A stretch of 64,000 nucleotides of DNA from Frankia sp. RB7 (GCA_030403585.1 JAUEPE010000022.1:37833-101832); one strand, 5' to 3'; counted from the stretch's first letter, positions 49,530-58,676 are shown. Made by a program: numbers and translations. Notes: generated by a model not told the origin, from the sequence alone.

Positions 49530-51176
49530 ATGTCAGTGAAGTCACAGGGAACGGATCGTGCAGCCCGGCTGGCGCGGGCCGCAAAGCTCGCAGACGGAAA
49601 GATCTGCCCGCCCGATCGGGCGACCGCATTGATCGAGGCGGTCGTGGTGCCGGGCGACCGCATCACCATCGAGGGCGACAACCAGAAGCAGGCCGATTTC
49701 CTGGCTGCAGCGCTCGCGAATGCCGACCCTGCGCGCCTGCACGATCTGCACATGGTGCAGTCTGTGCTGGCGCTGCCCGACCATCTCGCGGTGTTCGAGC
49801 GCGGCATCGCGAACCGGCTCGATTTCGCCTTCGCCGGACCGCAGAGCCGCAAGCTTGCCGAGCTGGTGACGAACGGCACCGTCAAGGTCGGTGCGATCCA
49901 TACCTATCTCGAGCTTTATGCCCGGATGCTGGTCGACCTCACGCCGCGCGTGGCGCTGATCGTCGCCGACAAGGCCGATCGCGATGGCAACCTTTACACC
50001 GGTCCCAACACCGAGGACACACCGACCATTGCCGAAGCCGCGGCCTTCCGCGGCGGCATCGTCGTGGCGCAGGTCAACGAGATCGTCGATCGGTTGCCGC
50101 GGGTCGACATCCCAGGCGACTGGGTCGATTTCGTGGTGCCGACGCCAAAGCCCTACGCGATCGAGCCGCTGTTCACCCGCGATCCCGCCAAGGTGCGGGA
50201 CGAGAACGTGCTGATGGCGATGATGGCGATCGCCGCGGTCTACGAGCCGTACCAGGTGCAGCGATTGAACCACGGCATCGGTTACGCCACCGCCGCGATC
50301 GAGCTGATCCTGCCGACCTACGCGGCCTCGCGCGGCCTCAAGGGCAAGATCGCCAGCCACTTCGTGCTCAACCCGCATCCGACCCTGATCCCCGCAGTGG
50401 AGGACGGATTCGTCGACAATGTCTATTGCTTCGGCTCGGAGCTCGGCATGGAACGCTATGTCGCGCAGCGCGCGCATGTGTTTCCGGTCGGTGCCGACGG
50501 CAATCTGCGATCGAACCGTGCGCTGGCGCAGGTCGCCGGGCAATATGCCTGCGACATGTTCGTCGGAGCGACGCTGCAGATCGATCCGCAGGGCAACAGC
50601 TCGACGGCCACCAAGGGGCGGATCACCGGCTTCGGCGGCGCGCCGAACATGGGGGCCGATGCGCGCGGCCGTCGCCACGCTAGCCCGACCTGGCTCCGCG
50701 CTGGCGAGGAGGCTGGCGATCCCTTACGGGGACGCAAGCTCGTCGTGCAGATGGTGCAGACGCACCAGCCGAACGGCGCGCCGAGCTTTGTCGAGCGGCT
50801 GGACGCGTTCGACCTCGCTGCCTCCGCCGGCTTCGCGCGGCCGCCGATCATGGTCTATGGCGACGACGTCACGCACGTCATCACGGAGAGAGGCGTCGCC
50901 AATTTGCTGCGCTGCCGGCTTCCCGGGGAGCGTGAGGCGGCGTTGCGTGCGGTTGCCGGCGACACCGAATTCGGCCGACGGCAGTCGCCCGAGGCGAGCG
51001 AGGATTTGCGCCGCCGCGGCATCGTGATGGTCCCGTCCGATCTCGGCATCGACGCACCGAGTGCGACGCGCGACCTGCTCGCCGCAAAGACGATCGACGA
51101 TCTGGTGACGGCCTCGGGCGGGCTTTACGTACCGCCGGCCAAATTCCGCAAGCCGGCCGCGACCCATGTTTCATGA
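49530..51176 (+). CDS. mdcA: Malonate decarboxylase alpha subunit-like CoA-transferase (MdcA)
   Basis: A 548-residue protein of the MdcA family, which transfers malonate onto a CoA-type thiol in exchange for acetate. Diagnostic segments are LIEAVVVPGDRITIEGDNQKQADFL, the LHDLHMVQSVLALPDHLAVFERGIANRLDFAFAGPQ block and IGYATAAIELILPTYA. An AGGAGGTCG ribosome-binding site is close to ATG 49530. The other malonate decarboxylase subunits (ACP MdcC, MdcD/E, MdcB, MdcG) are not found; instead malonyl-CoA decarboxylase follows 10 bp later. Confidence 0.92.
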   Translation: MSVKSQGTDRAARLARAAKLADGKICPPDRATALIEAVVVPGDRITIEGDNQKQADFLAAALANADPARLHDLHMVQSVLALPDHLAVFERGIANRLDFAFAGPQSRKLAELVTNGTVKVGAIHTYLELYARMLVDLTPRVALIVADKADRDGNLYTGPNTEDTPTIAEAAAFRGGIVVAQVNEIVDRLPRVDIPGDWVDFVVPTPKPYAIEPLFTRDPAKVRDENVLMAMMAIAAVYEPYQVQRLNHGIGYATAAIELILPTYAASRGLKGKIASHFVLNPHPTLIPAVEDGFVDNVYCFGSELGMERYVAQRAHVFPVGADGNLRSNRALAQVAGQYACDMFVGATLQIDPQGNSSTATKGRITGFGGAPNMGADARGRRHASPTWLRAGEEAGDPLRGRKLVVQMVQTHQPNGAPSFVERLDAFDLAASAGFARPPIMVYGDDVTHVITERGVANLLRCRLPGEREAALRAVAGDTEFGRRQSPEASEDLRRRGIVMVPSDLGIDAPSATRDLLAAKTIDDLVTASGGLYVPPAKFRKPAATHVS

Positions 51177-51180
51177 GGAG
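51175..51180 (+). promoter_or_regulatory. Ribosome-binding site GAGGAG before the malonyl-CoA decarboxylase start
   Basis: GAGGAG overlaps the mdcA stop and leaves 6 bp to ATG 51187, while ATG 51181 is directly adjacent; this selects 51187 as the likely start and shows close coupling of the two genes. Confidence 0.6.
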
Positions 51181-51186
51181 ATGACC

Positions 51187-52470
51187 ATGACCCCGACCAC
51201 CGAAACCCTGAGCACCTCCCACGATACGACGTCGGTCCGGCTCGGCCTCGCCCGGCAACTCGCTGCGACGCTGTTGTCGGAGCGCGGCGAAGCTTCTGGC
51301 GCCTTTGTCGCGCGCGAACTGCATGGCGTGATGAGCGCGCTCGATGCTGGCGACCGCCACGGCTTCCAGCGCTATCTGGCAACCGGATTTCAGCCCGACG
51401 CAGCGGTGCTGCGCGCCGCCGCCGAACGCTACCTCGTGGAGGCGACGGCCGAATCCGCGGCTGCGGTGGCGCAGGCAGCCGATCCGCCGCGCCAGGAATT
51501 GCTGCGGCGGATGAACATGGCGCCCGGCGGGACCGCCGCGTTGATCGCGATGCGTAGCGAGATCGGCGCGCGCCTTCGCGACGAACCGGTCTTGAAGCTG
51601 CTCGATGCCGACCTCAAGCATCTGTTCTCGTCGTGGTTCAACCGCGGCTTCCTCGAATTGCGCCGGATCGACTGGCAGTCGCCGGCCGCCGTGCTGGAGA
51701 AGCTGATCGCCTATGAGGCGGTGCACGAGATCAAGGGCTGGGACGATCTGCGGCGCAGGCTTGCGCCGGACCGCCGCTGCTTCGCGTTTTTTCATCCGGC
51801 ACTCCCCGGCGAACCCTTGATCTTCGTCGAGGTCGCGCTGGTGCAGGGGCTGGCGACGTCGATGCCGCCGCTGCTGGCGCAGAACGTGGACGAAGAGGTC
51901 GCGCGTGCGCAGGCGGCGGGCGCGGACACGGCAATCTTCTATTCGATCTCCAACTGTCAGGAAGGCCTGCGTGGCGTGTCGTTCGGCAATTTCCTGATCA
52001 AGCAGGTGGTCGAGGAACTGAGGGCCGAATTTCCGCAGCTCAAGCGCTTCTCCACGCTGTCGCCGATACCGGGCTTCCGGCGTTGGCTCACGGGCGAGCT
52101 CGCCGAAGCCGGCGCGTCCGCCGCAGCAATGGCCGCTGCGCTGGCGCAAGACGGCTGGTGGAACGATTCCCGGCAGAGCGATGCACTACGCCTGGTCCTG
52201 ATGCGGTGGTGTGCGACCTATCTGACACGACCGGCTTCAAGGGGAAGCCGCATCGACCCGGTGGCACGGTTTCACCTCGGTAACGGTGCGCGGCTCGAGC
52301 GGATCAACTGGCTCGGTAACACAAACATTCGTGGGATCGGGGAATCCTTCGGCCTCATGGTCAACTATCTCTATGACCACGACAGCATCGAGGCCAACCA
52401 CGAGGTCTTTGCCCGCGACGGCACCATCGTCCGTTCGCCCGAGGTGGATGTCCTGCTGGAAACCCATTGA
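51187..52470 (+). CDS. Malonyl-CoA decarboxylase
   Basis: A 427-residue protein of the MCD family (malonyl-CoA to acetyl-CoA and CO2). The helical N-domain includes LLRRMNMAPGGTAALIAMR, and the GNAT-like catalytic domain has FSTLSPIPGFRRWL (Ser of the active site) and the RFHLGNGARLERINWLGNTN segment with the catalytic His. It follows mdcA within one operon, divergent from a LysR regulator. With MdcA as acetyl-CoA:malonate CoA-transferase the two would form a cycle that turns malonate into acetate and CO2 while regenerating the acetyl-CoA donor. Confidence 0.93.
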   Translation: MTPTTETLSTSHDTTSVRLGLARQLAATLLSERGEASGAFVARELHGVMSALDAGDRHGFQRYLATGFQPDAAVLRAAAERYLVEATAESAAAVAQAADPPRQELLRRMNMAPGGTAALIAMRSEIGARLRDEPVLKLLDADLKHLFSSWFNRGFLELRRIDWQSPAAVLEKLIAYEAVHEIKGWDDLRRRLAPDRRCFAFFHPALPGEPLIFVEVALVQGLATSMPPLLAQNVDEEVARAQAAGADTAIFYSISNCQEGLRGVSFGNFLIKQVVEELRAEFPQLKRFSTLSPIPGFRRWLTGELAEAGASAAAMAAALAQDGWWNDSRQSDALRLVLMRWCATYLTRPASRGSRIDPVARFHLGNGARLERINWLGNTNIRGIGESFGLMVNYLYDHDSIEANHEVFARDGTIVRSPEVDVLLETH

Positions 52471-52520
52471 GCCAGCACCACCGCATTCAGATCCATCACG
52501 CCCGAACCCGGAGATAACCC

Positions 52521-53306
52521 ATGACCACGACCATGACCAGACGTACCTTTGCCGCCATCCTCGCCGCCGGTGCGACGGCTTCGCTGATGTCGACACGCGC
52601 GTCCGCGGCCGTCGCCGCTCCCCTCAAGGCGCGCAATGTCGTGCTGGTGCACGGCCTGTTTGCCGACGGCTCCTGCTGGTCGGAGGTGATCCCGCGCCTG
52701 CAGGCGGCCGGGCTCAACGTCACAGCGGTGCAGAATCCGCTGACGACGCTGCCCGAGGCCGTCGCATCCGCCGAGCGCGTGCTGGCGCGGCAGGACGGCC
52801 CGACGGTCCTGGTCGGCCATTCCTTCTCCGGCATGATCGTGAGCGAGGCCGGCGTGCATCCGAACGTGTCCGCGCTGGTTTATGTCGCGGCACGCGCGCC
52901 CGACGCGGGCGAGGATTATACGGCGCTCGCAAAGACCTTCCCGACGCCGCCGGCGAGCGCGGGCATCGTCTTCGACGGCGACGAGGGCCGCCTCTCCGAG
53001 GAAGCTTTTCTGCGCGACTTCGCCGGCGATCTGCCGGCGGCGAAAGCCAGGGTGCTCTACGCGGTGCAGGAGCCGTTCAACAAGGCGCTGCTGGCGGGCA
53101 AGACCACCAATGCGGCCTGGCGGTCGAAGCCGAGCTATTACGCCGTCTCGACCGAAGACCGCACCATCAATCCAGACCTCGAGCGCTTCATGGCCAAACG
53201 GATGGGCGCCAAGACGATCGAAGTCAGGGCGAGCCATCTGGCGCTGATCTCGCACCCCGAAGAGATCGCGGGTCTCATTCTCGAGGCGGCGGGGCAATCA
53301 GCATAA
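52521..53306 (+). CDS. Alpha/beta hydrolase, Tat-exported
   Basis: A 261-residue hydrolase with a twin-arginine signal (MTRRTFAAILAAGATASL) and the fold motifs VVLVHGLFADGSCW and VLVGHSFSGMI (nucleophile Ser in GHSFSG). The catalytic Asp is probably in the STEDRTINP segment and the His in ASHLALISHPEE. It resembles EstC-type esterases. The substrate is unknown. It follows malonyl-CoA decarboxylase by 50 bp and may share its transcript. Confidence 0.88.
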   Translation: MTTTMTRRTFAAILAAGATASLMSTRASAAVAAPLKARNVVLVHGLFADGSCWSEVIPRLQAAGLNVTAVQNPLTTLPEAVASAERVLARQDGPTVLVGHSFSGMIVSEAGVHPNVSALVYVAARAPDAGEDYTALAKTFPTPPASAGIVFDGDEGRLSEEAFLRDFAGDLPAAKARVLYAVQEPFNKALLAGKTTNAAWRSKPSYYAVSTEDRTINPDLERFMAKRMGAKTIEVRASHLALISHPEEIAGLILEAAGQSA

Positions 53307-53309
53307 CGA

Positions 53310-54791
53310 TCACTCGGCAGGCAGAAGCGAAGACAGCTTCTGCCCCTGCCGCCTCGCGGACACGAGAGTCTCCAGCTCGCCGCGAACGTTGTCCACGACA
53401 CTGGCCCAGTCGCCTCGCGTCGGCTGCCTGAATAGCTTCATCGATTGATACCACGGGCTGTCGTTGCGGTTGAGCAGCCAGCGCCAGTCCGGGCTGAACG
53501 GCAGCATAGTCCAGACCGGCGCGCCCAGCGCGCCTGTGAGGTGAACGACGCTGGTGTCGACCGAGATCACCAGATCGAGAGAGGCAACCAGCGCCGCCGT
53601 CTCGCTGAAATCGGTGAGCTGCTCCGTCAGGTCGAGGATGTCCTCGCGTTCGCGGAGGAAGGCGCGGTCCTGGTCCCTGATGCCTTTTTGCAAGGAAACG
53701 AACTGGACATTGCAATCCAGGAGCGGCGCAAGCGCGCGCAGCGATATCGACCGGTTGTGATCGTTCTGGTGACCGGGATCCCCCGACCAGACCAGGCCGA
53801 CGCGCAAGCGCGTGTGGGGGCCAAGCCTGTCCTCAAGACGGTCTTGCCAGGCCGTCACGCGCTCCGCCGGAGGCGCAGGCAGAAATCCTTCCTTGAACGG
53901 GATCGTGTCGAGCCGCGTCCCGAACGCGAGCGGCAGGCTGCCAAGCGGGCAGTGCAGGTCGAACGCCAGCGACGGCGTCGATGATCGGTCGACGCAATGT
54001 GCAACGCCGGGCACGCTTGCCAAAAGCCGCTGGACCGCAGGCTTGACCTCCAGGATGACCCGGGCGCCGAGCGCGGCCACGAAGGGTACGTAGCGCGCAA
54101 ACTGGATGGAGTCGCCCAGGGCTTCGTCGGCATGGAGCAGGACGGTCTTGCCGTCGAGCGGTTGGTCGCGCAGCCAAAGCGCCTGCGAAAATCCGCGATC
54201 GGCGAGGCCGAGAGACGGCGCTTTCCAGCGCGCCTCGCGTCCCGGCAGGCCGCGCTCGAAATCTCCGGTCAGCATCTGCAGCAGCGCGAGATTCCAGATC
54301 GTGTCTGCATTTCCGGGCTCGACCGCCAGTGACTGGCGAAAGGCCGCAAAGGCCTCGTCCAGCAATTGCACGCCCCACAGCGCCCGCGCCTTTTCGTTGA
54401 GCGCTGCGGAAAAATTCGGACGAAGCGCAAGCGCGCGATCGAAGCTCGCGAAGGCCTGCGCCATCCGGCCAAATCGCGAATGCAGCGTGCCGAGATTCTT
54501 GTGCGTCTCGGCCTCGCTGGGGTTCAGCGCGATCGATCGCTCGAAGTCGGCCTGCGCCTCCTCGAAGCGTCCCAGCCGTTGCAGGCAAAGTCCGCGCGTC
54601 TGAAACAGCGGCGCCACATTCGGATTGACCCTGGCGAATGCGTTGAAGCAGTCCAGGGCCTCGGCATACCGCCCGAGATTGAACAGCGCCTGACCCTGTT
54701 TCGCGGCCTCCAGACTCTTGGCGGCCGCCATATTCTGCGGTGCGGCCTTCTGCGATTGCTTGGCCGCGACCCGGCGTTCTTGACGGTTCAT
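53310..54791 (-). CDS. TPR-repeat protein with glycosyltransferase-like C-terminus
   Basis: A 493-residue protein. After a basic N-terminus (MNRQERRVAAKQSQKA), about five TPR repeats cover residues 30-200 (QALFNLGRYAEALDCFNAFARVNPN; RGLCLQRLGRFEEAQADFERSIALNP). The C-terminal half has a GT9/heptosyltransferase-like region, LLHADEALGDSIQFARYV and VSVDTSVVHLTGALGAPVW. Such TPR-transferases are common in Bradyrhizobium and act in surface or protein glycosylation. It is convergent with the alpha/beta hydrolase (3 bp). Confidence 0.85.
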   Translation of the reverse strand: MNRQERRVAAKQSQKAAPQNMAAAKSLEAAKQGQALFNLGRYAEALDCFNAFARVNPNVAPLFQTRGLCLQRLGRFEEAQADFERSIALNPSEAETHKNLGTLHSRFGRMAQAFASFDRALALRPNFSAALNEKARALWGVQLLDEAFAAFRQSLAVEPGNADTIWNLALLQMLTGDFERGLPGREARWKAPSLGLADRGFSQALWLRDQPLDGKTVLLHADEALGDSIQFARYVPFVAALGARVILEVKPAVQRLLASVPGVAHCVDRSSTPSLAFDLHCPLGSLPLAFGTRLDTIPFKEGFLPAPPAERVTAWQDRLEDRLGPHTRLRVGLVWSGDPGHQNDHNRSISLRALAPLLDCNVQFVSLQKGIRDQDRAFLREREDILDLTEQLTDFSETAALVASLDLVISVDTSVVHLTGALGAPVWTMLPFSPDWRWLLNRNDSPWYQSMKLFRQPTRGDWASVVDNVRGELETLVSARRQGQKLSSLLPAE

Positions 54792-54996
54792 GAGGTGACC
54801 AGAAAGCTGTGCTCGCCGGGGCTACCGAGCGAGATCGGAGGGGCCCGTTGAGGCAGTTTCTGGCGCGAGGCTGGTGCGAGGCTGGCGCCCGCACTTGCTC
54901 TTGACGTCCTTGCCAGGGAGCGGACTTCACAGCAGTGCCCGAAGAGGGCCGCTATTGCGTGGCTCTCCACGATTCACGGCGATCATCGGGTAGGCG

Positions 54997-55902
54997 TCAT
55001 CTGCGTAGGTTGTTTTGCAAAATGCTCAGCTGGGTACCAATCCCTCCAGTGAGCTGTTGCTGGAGCAACATATAAGCCCTCACATTCGTCGGGCGTTGCG
55101 CGGTCCTCGGTAGAATGCCTTTCTCCAGCTGGGCCAGCGTCGGCAGTACCATGGACTTGCCAACGTTGCCACCTTGGGCAAAGGAAAGCGTAATCTTGTC
55201 GGTGTTGACCTGGGAAAATCCAACGAGGCCTCCAGGACCGTTGAAGTGGACCAGCGCCCAGGTCGGGCCAACGGCACTCACACTCTTGGTCACAATAAAC
55301 TGGATGGTACCGCCAAACACGTCATCGGCAGATTTTGTAAAGTCGAGCCCCTGGGACCGCGCGGCCATTGCGACAAAATCCACGATTCCCAAAGTTCCGG
55401 ACAGATTGGTATCCGCCTGCGGGCAGTCGTGCGCGGTCAAGCCGAGCGAAGTCGCGTCGAGGCCGGCTTTCGTCGCGAGCTGGTACGAATACCAGTCAAT
55501 GTAGATTTGCCGGGTAGAGTATTGCAGGTTCTCGGTAAAGGTGTGATCGCGCGACTCGCTCAAGGTGCCGCTGCCGCTGAAGGTGAGCGATGTCGTCGGA
55601 TTCAGGTATGACAGCGTCGGCGTGAGGCCGCCGGAGTCGTTGACGTCTATCGACATGGAGATCAGCACGTCGAAATCCTGGTTCAGCAGGAAGCGCCCAT
55701 AGATATTCGATGGCGCGCTGGGATCGCGGATGTCGCTGCGGACCAGATCCCTGATCTCACACTGAATGCGCTCGACGATGGTCCTCACCGTCGGATGCCC
55801 GAGCTCAGTATAGGGGACGTCGTAGTGCGGGACTCCGCAGCCGCTTACGATTGATGCGAGTGCGATGGACAGCACACTGGAAAGCACGATTGATTGACGC
55901 AT
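54997..55902 (-). CDS. Outer-membrane lipoprotein of unknown function, 301 aa
   Basis: The N-terminal signal (MRQSIVLSSVLSIALASIVS) ends at a lipobox-like site with Cys22 in VSGCG, so it is probably lipidated. The mature part is rich in beta-type segments: FDVLISMSIDVNDSGGLTP, NPTTSLTFSGSGTLSESRDHTF and IQFIVTKSVSAVGPTWALVHF. It includes the regular TFTENLQYSTRQIY motif. I do not recognise a named family. A gap of about 205 bp lies between this gene and the TPR protein. Confidence 0.78.
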   Translation of the reverse strand: MRQSIVLSSVLSIALASIVSGCGVPHYDVPYTELGHPTVRTIVERIQCEIRDLVRSDIRDPSAPSNIYGRFLLNQDFDVLISMSIDVNDSGGLTPTLSYLNPTTSLTFSGSGTLSESRDHTFTENLQYSTRQIYIDWYSYQLATKAGLDATSLGLTAHDCPQADTNLSGTLGIVDFVAMAARSQGLDFTKSADDVFGGTIQFIVTKSVSAVGPTWALVHFNGPGGLVGFSQVNTDKITLSFAQGGNVGKSMVLPTLAQLEKGILPRTAQRPTNVRAYMLLQQQLTGGIGTQLSILQNNLRR

Positions 55903-55960
55903 GACTCATGCCTAATGAATTTTGGCGTATGCAATTAGATAATTGCGAACAGTCCCACCG

Positions 55961-56293
55961 TCAGGCGCAACGACCTGGATTCCATTGCCCGGTGCCGCCG
56001 CGAGCAATTCCGAGGCGAGTGCACTGCTCGTTCGTCACGCCAGGTACTTGCTCTGAATGTTCGTCAAAAATGATGGTGCAGCAACCGAGCGCTCCGGTTA
56101 CGTTCGCTGCCAACCTTGCGCGTCTCAGAGCGGTGGCTGCGACCTTTGCCGTTGCTTTTTTGGCAGCGCGTTTCTTGGCTGCGGGGATTTTTTTCTTGTT
56201 TGCCTTTACCTTCGCTGTTGCCTTCTTCGCCTTGGCCGTCTTTCTTGCCTTCTTCGCCTTCGCCGCTGTCTTTGCCTTCTTTGCTTTTGCCAT
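55961..56293 (-). CDS. Histone H1-like Lys/Ala-rich basic protein with Cys-containing C-terminus
   Basis: A 110-residue protein. Residues 1-55 are KAKK/AAKK-type repeats (MAKAKKAKTAAKAKKARKTA...) of a kind that binds DNA in bacterial histone-like proteins. Residues 60-110 are different: NVTGALGCCTIIFDEHSEQV and a Gly-rich tail ending GTGQWNPGRCA, with four Cys in total. A nucleoid or RNA-binding role is probable for the tail; the folded module is unknown. It is 58 bp upstream of a lipoprotein gene on the same strand. Confidence 0.7.
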   Translation of the reverse strand: MAKAKKAKTAAKAKKARKTAKAKKATAKVKANKKKIPAAKKRAAKKATAKVAATALRRARLAANVTGALGCCTIIFDEHSEQVPGVTNEQCTRLGIARGGTGQWNPGRCA

Positions 56294-56642
56294 GTTCGCC
56301 CCGCAGTTGTTGGTATCACCACGTGCACGTCGTTAGTGAGCGGTGCCGTGCGCAAAAATGCAAGGCGACGAAGCTCGTCATCTGCAAAAAAGGATTAAAT
56401 GTTGCTCAAATGCAACCTGAGGGAGAAGCCCCGCCATAGTCCCGGTGTGAGCCTTCGGACGGCACGATTTGATCTTCATGCGTGCGGGGAATCGATGAAA
56501 TTCGTGCCGTGCGCCTTTAGCGCGACGGGCGCTTGCGTGGCTTATCGTGGTAAAAGTGCCGGCCTGAACCCCATAAGATAATTGACCTTTTGAAAAATAT
56601 TGCTGGTCAGGACAGCCGACCGACAACGAGAGCCATCCGACG
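56294..56642. other. 349-bp intergenic stretch, divergent
   Basis: Lies between the basic protein (minus) and the DUF1697 gene (plus). No credible small gene is seen. It should contain both promoters; I find no distinct operator. Confidence 0.5.
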
Positions 56643-57209
56643 ATGACGATCTACGTCGCCCTGCTTTACAGCGTGGTTCTCCCGCTCGGCCGGCGATTGG
56701 CGATGGCCGAACTGCGTGCCATGGCGCAAGGTCTCGGCCTCCATGACCCCCAAACCATCGGCGCGACGGGAAATCTGACGTTCGAGAGCGACGAAGCATC
56801 GGCTTCCGAGCTGGAGAAAAATCTCGAGGCGGCCTTCAACGCACGCTTCGGCAAGCCTGTCGCGATCATCGTTCGCAACGCCGATTCGTGGCGGCGCCTG
56901 CTGCGCGCAAACCCGTTTCGTGCTGAGGCGACCGCTGATCCCGAGAGGGTCGCCGTTCGCGTGATGCGCAGTCCAATCCCGAAGGGTGGCGAAAACGCCC
57001 TGACACGCTACATCAGCGATGAACGAATTGCCGTCGCCGGTGGTGATCTCTGGATCCATTTCAACGGCGATCCAGCGCGATCGCGTTTGCTTTCTGCGTT
57101 AGGCGCGGGGCGCCTGGAAGGCGTCGGTACGTTGCGCAACACGAATACGCTGAGGCGAATCGGTGAGGCCGTGACGTCGGCCGGGTCCAACCTCGCTGAT
57201 CGAAAATAA
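56643..57209 (+). CDS. DUF1697 protein
   Basis: A 188-residue protein of the DUF1697 family: MTIYVALLYSVVLPLGRRLAMAELRAMAQGLGLHD, then the sequence TIGATGNLTFESDE equivalent to the family's SGNVVF motif, and a C-terminal GVGTLRNTNTLRRI that matches the family's TxRNxNT motif. Structures show a ferredoxin-like fold with no known activity. It starts at ATG 56643 and stands alone. Confidence 0.85.
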   Translation: MTIYVALLYSVVLPLGRRLAMAELRAMAQGLGLHDPQTIGATGNLTFESDEASASELEKNLEAAFNARFGKPVAIIVRNADSWRRLLRANPFRAEATADPERVAVRVMRSPIPKGGENALTRYISDERIAVAGGDLWIHFNGDPARSRLLSALGAGRLEGVGTLRNTNTLRRIGEAVTSAGSNLADRK

Positions 57210-57211
57210 AA

Positions 57212-57340
57212 TCACCGCACCCCTGTGCCTTTGCACCGCTGGCACTTCACCACCTTGTCGCCCTTCTTGAGCAAACCTTTGCCCTCACAATTCTTGCACT
57301 TCTGCTTTTTCTTGATGTTCGGGCCTTTTTCACTGGTCAT
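57212..57340 (-). CDS. DnaJ-type zinc-finger microprotein, 42 aa
   Basis: A 42-residue protein starting at ATG 57340 behind an AGGAGA ribosome-binding site. It has two CxxCxGxG-like knuckles (CKNCEGKGLL and CQRCKGTGVR) separated by KKGDKVVK, the motif used by DnaJ for zinc and by several small regulators. It is a stand-alone zinc ribbon. It ends 2 bp from the DUF1697 stop on the other strand. Function is unknown. Confidence 0.72.
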   Translation of the reverse strand: MTSEKGPNIKKKQKCKNCEGKGLLKKGDKVVKCQRCKGTGVR

Positions 57341-57435
57341 GAAATTCTCCTGCCGCGAGAGAGCGGGCAACTGGCGCTTGGTTGGATCGGGTTCGCCCAG
57401 CGGACCAACCCAGCGGCGTAAGGTAAGCCCTACAC

Positions 57436-57897
57436 CTAAGCCGGCTTCGGCACCACCAGCACCGGCACGCTTCCGTTCACCAGCACCTCCGATGTCTGGC
57501 TGCCCAAAAACAGCTTCCTGAGACCGCGACGCCCATGAGTGGCCATGACAATCAAGTCGCAACCCCTGGACTTTGCTGTTTCGACAATCGCAGTCGCCGG
57601 GTGCGCATTCGGAACATGCAGGAATTCCGCAGCCGTTCCGATCTGCTCCGCCATGGCGCGCGCGTCATCGAGCACCTTGCCCGCACGGGCCTTGCAGGCC
57701 GCGTCATAGCTGTCGACCTCCTCCTGCGTCGGAATCCATCCAGAGGCATGTCCGCCGCCATAGTCGACCGGCAGCGCTTCCGTCACGGTGATGATCGTCA
57801 GCCTGGCGTTCAGGGCCTTCGCCAGGGCAAGGCCATGTTCGACGCCTTTTCTCGCGACGTCCGATCCATCCGTGCTCAAGAGAATGTTGGTGTACAT
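57436..57897 (-). CDS. Universal stress protein UspA family
   Basis: A 153-residue Usp domain: MYTNILLSTDGSDVARKGVEHGLALA at the N-terminus and the ATP-binding-type motif IVMATHGRRGLRKLFLGSQTSEVL at the C-terminus, followed by VPVLVVP. ATG 57897 is the natural start; the upstream M at 57993 belongs to a non-coding extension. It is monocistronic, 95 bp upstream of the zinc microprotein on the same strand. Confidence 0.93.
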   Translation of the reverse strand: MYTNILLSTDGSDVARKGVEHGLALAKALNARLTIITVTEALPVDYGGGHASGWIPTQEEVDSYDAACKARAGKVLDDARAMAEQIGTAAEFLHVPNAHPATAIVETAKSRGCDLIVMATHGRRGLRKLFLGSQTSEVLVNGSVPVLVVPKPA

Positions 57898-58163
57898 TGG
57901 GCGGCTCCCTTGCTCGTCGAACAAAGTGATGCCTGGGGAGTATGGTCCGATACGCACCGTGGGTCCATGCGCTTGTGTTGGCCTCGATCGCACTGTCGCA
58001 GCCTATAAGGACCGGCCTCGTGCGAATTGGACATTTCCGGTTCTCGGCCGGCTAAACTTTTCTTCATGTGGTAACAAGCCGCGTGGCAGGCGCGTTTAAT
58101 GAGATGGTGGATCGGATCTCTCGCTTTGCGGGGGGATCACCCCAATCGAAAGGAGCCGCCACG

Positions 58164-58430
58164 ATGACCACATTCAGCAAATCTGTCGGGCCAGTCCTGT
58201 CCAAGGCCTTGTTGGCCGGACTGGTTGTCACCGCAATGTTGCCGATGCCGCTGCAGGCGCGTGAGAGCCGCGCCGGCGATCGACAAACCGGACAGAGCGT
58301 GGGGTCGACCATCCCTCGCATCGAGCGCGATCGGCCGATCGCAGCGCCAGCCCACCACGCGTTCGCGCCAGCGCCCTCGGATCAACCGGATGGCGTTTGC
58401 GACCACGGGGATGACCCGATGATATGCTGA
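58164..58430 (+). CDS. Small secreted protein of unknown function, 88 aa
   Basis: Starts at ATG 58164 with AAAGGAG upstream. The first 35 residues have a signal peptide (KALLAGLVVTAMLPMPLQA). The mature part is short, Asp/Pro/His-rich (IAAPAHHAFAPAPSD) and ends CDHGDDPMIC with two Cys. No family is recognised. Confidence 0.6.
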   Translation: MTTFSKSVGPVLSKALLAGLVVTAMLPMPLQARESRAGDRQTGQSVGSTIPRIERDRPIAAPAHHAFAPAPSDQPDGVCDHGDDPMIC

Positions 58431-58676
58431 AGCCGGGCTCGCTGATGCATTACGCCTGTGTGGCTAACCCGAGCGCGTCGCGATACGGCAGAAATCCGTC
58501 GACTTTCGATCGCAGCAGGAACACAGTGGCTTGCCATAGCTCGGATGTGTGCAGTCCGCCGCTGTGTCGAAGCGAAGGATGGACTAGTTTTGACGACACC
58601 GTGTGATCAGTAAACGCCAATCGGCGCACACGCCAAGTGCTCGGTTTCAAGCGCCCGATTTGAGGGCTCGGCTTGC

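Noticed and set aside
49542..50678. Minus-strand reading frame of 378 codons
   Set aside because: Antisense to mdcA, which is conserved and motif-rich.
58431..58676. Small reading frames between the secreted protein and the GH13 gene
   Set aside because: Short, overlapping on both strands, with no ribosome-binding site or conserved look.
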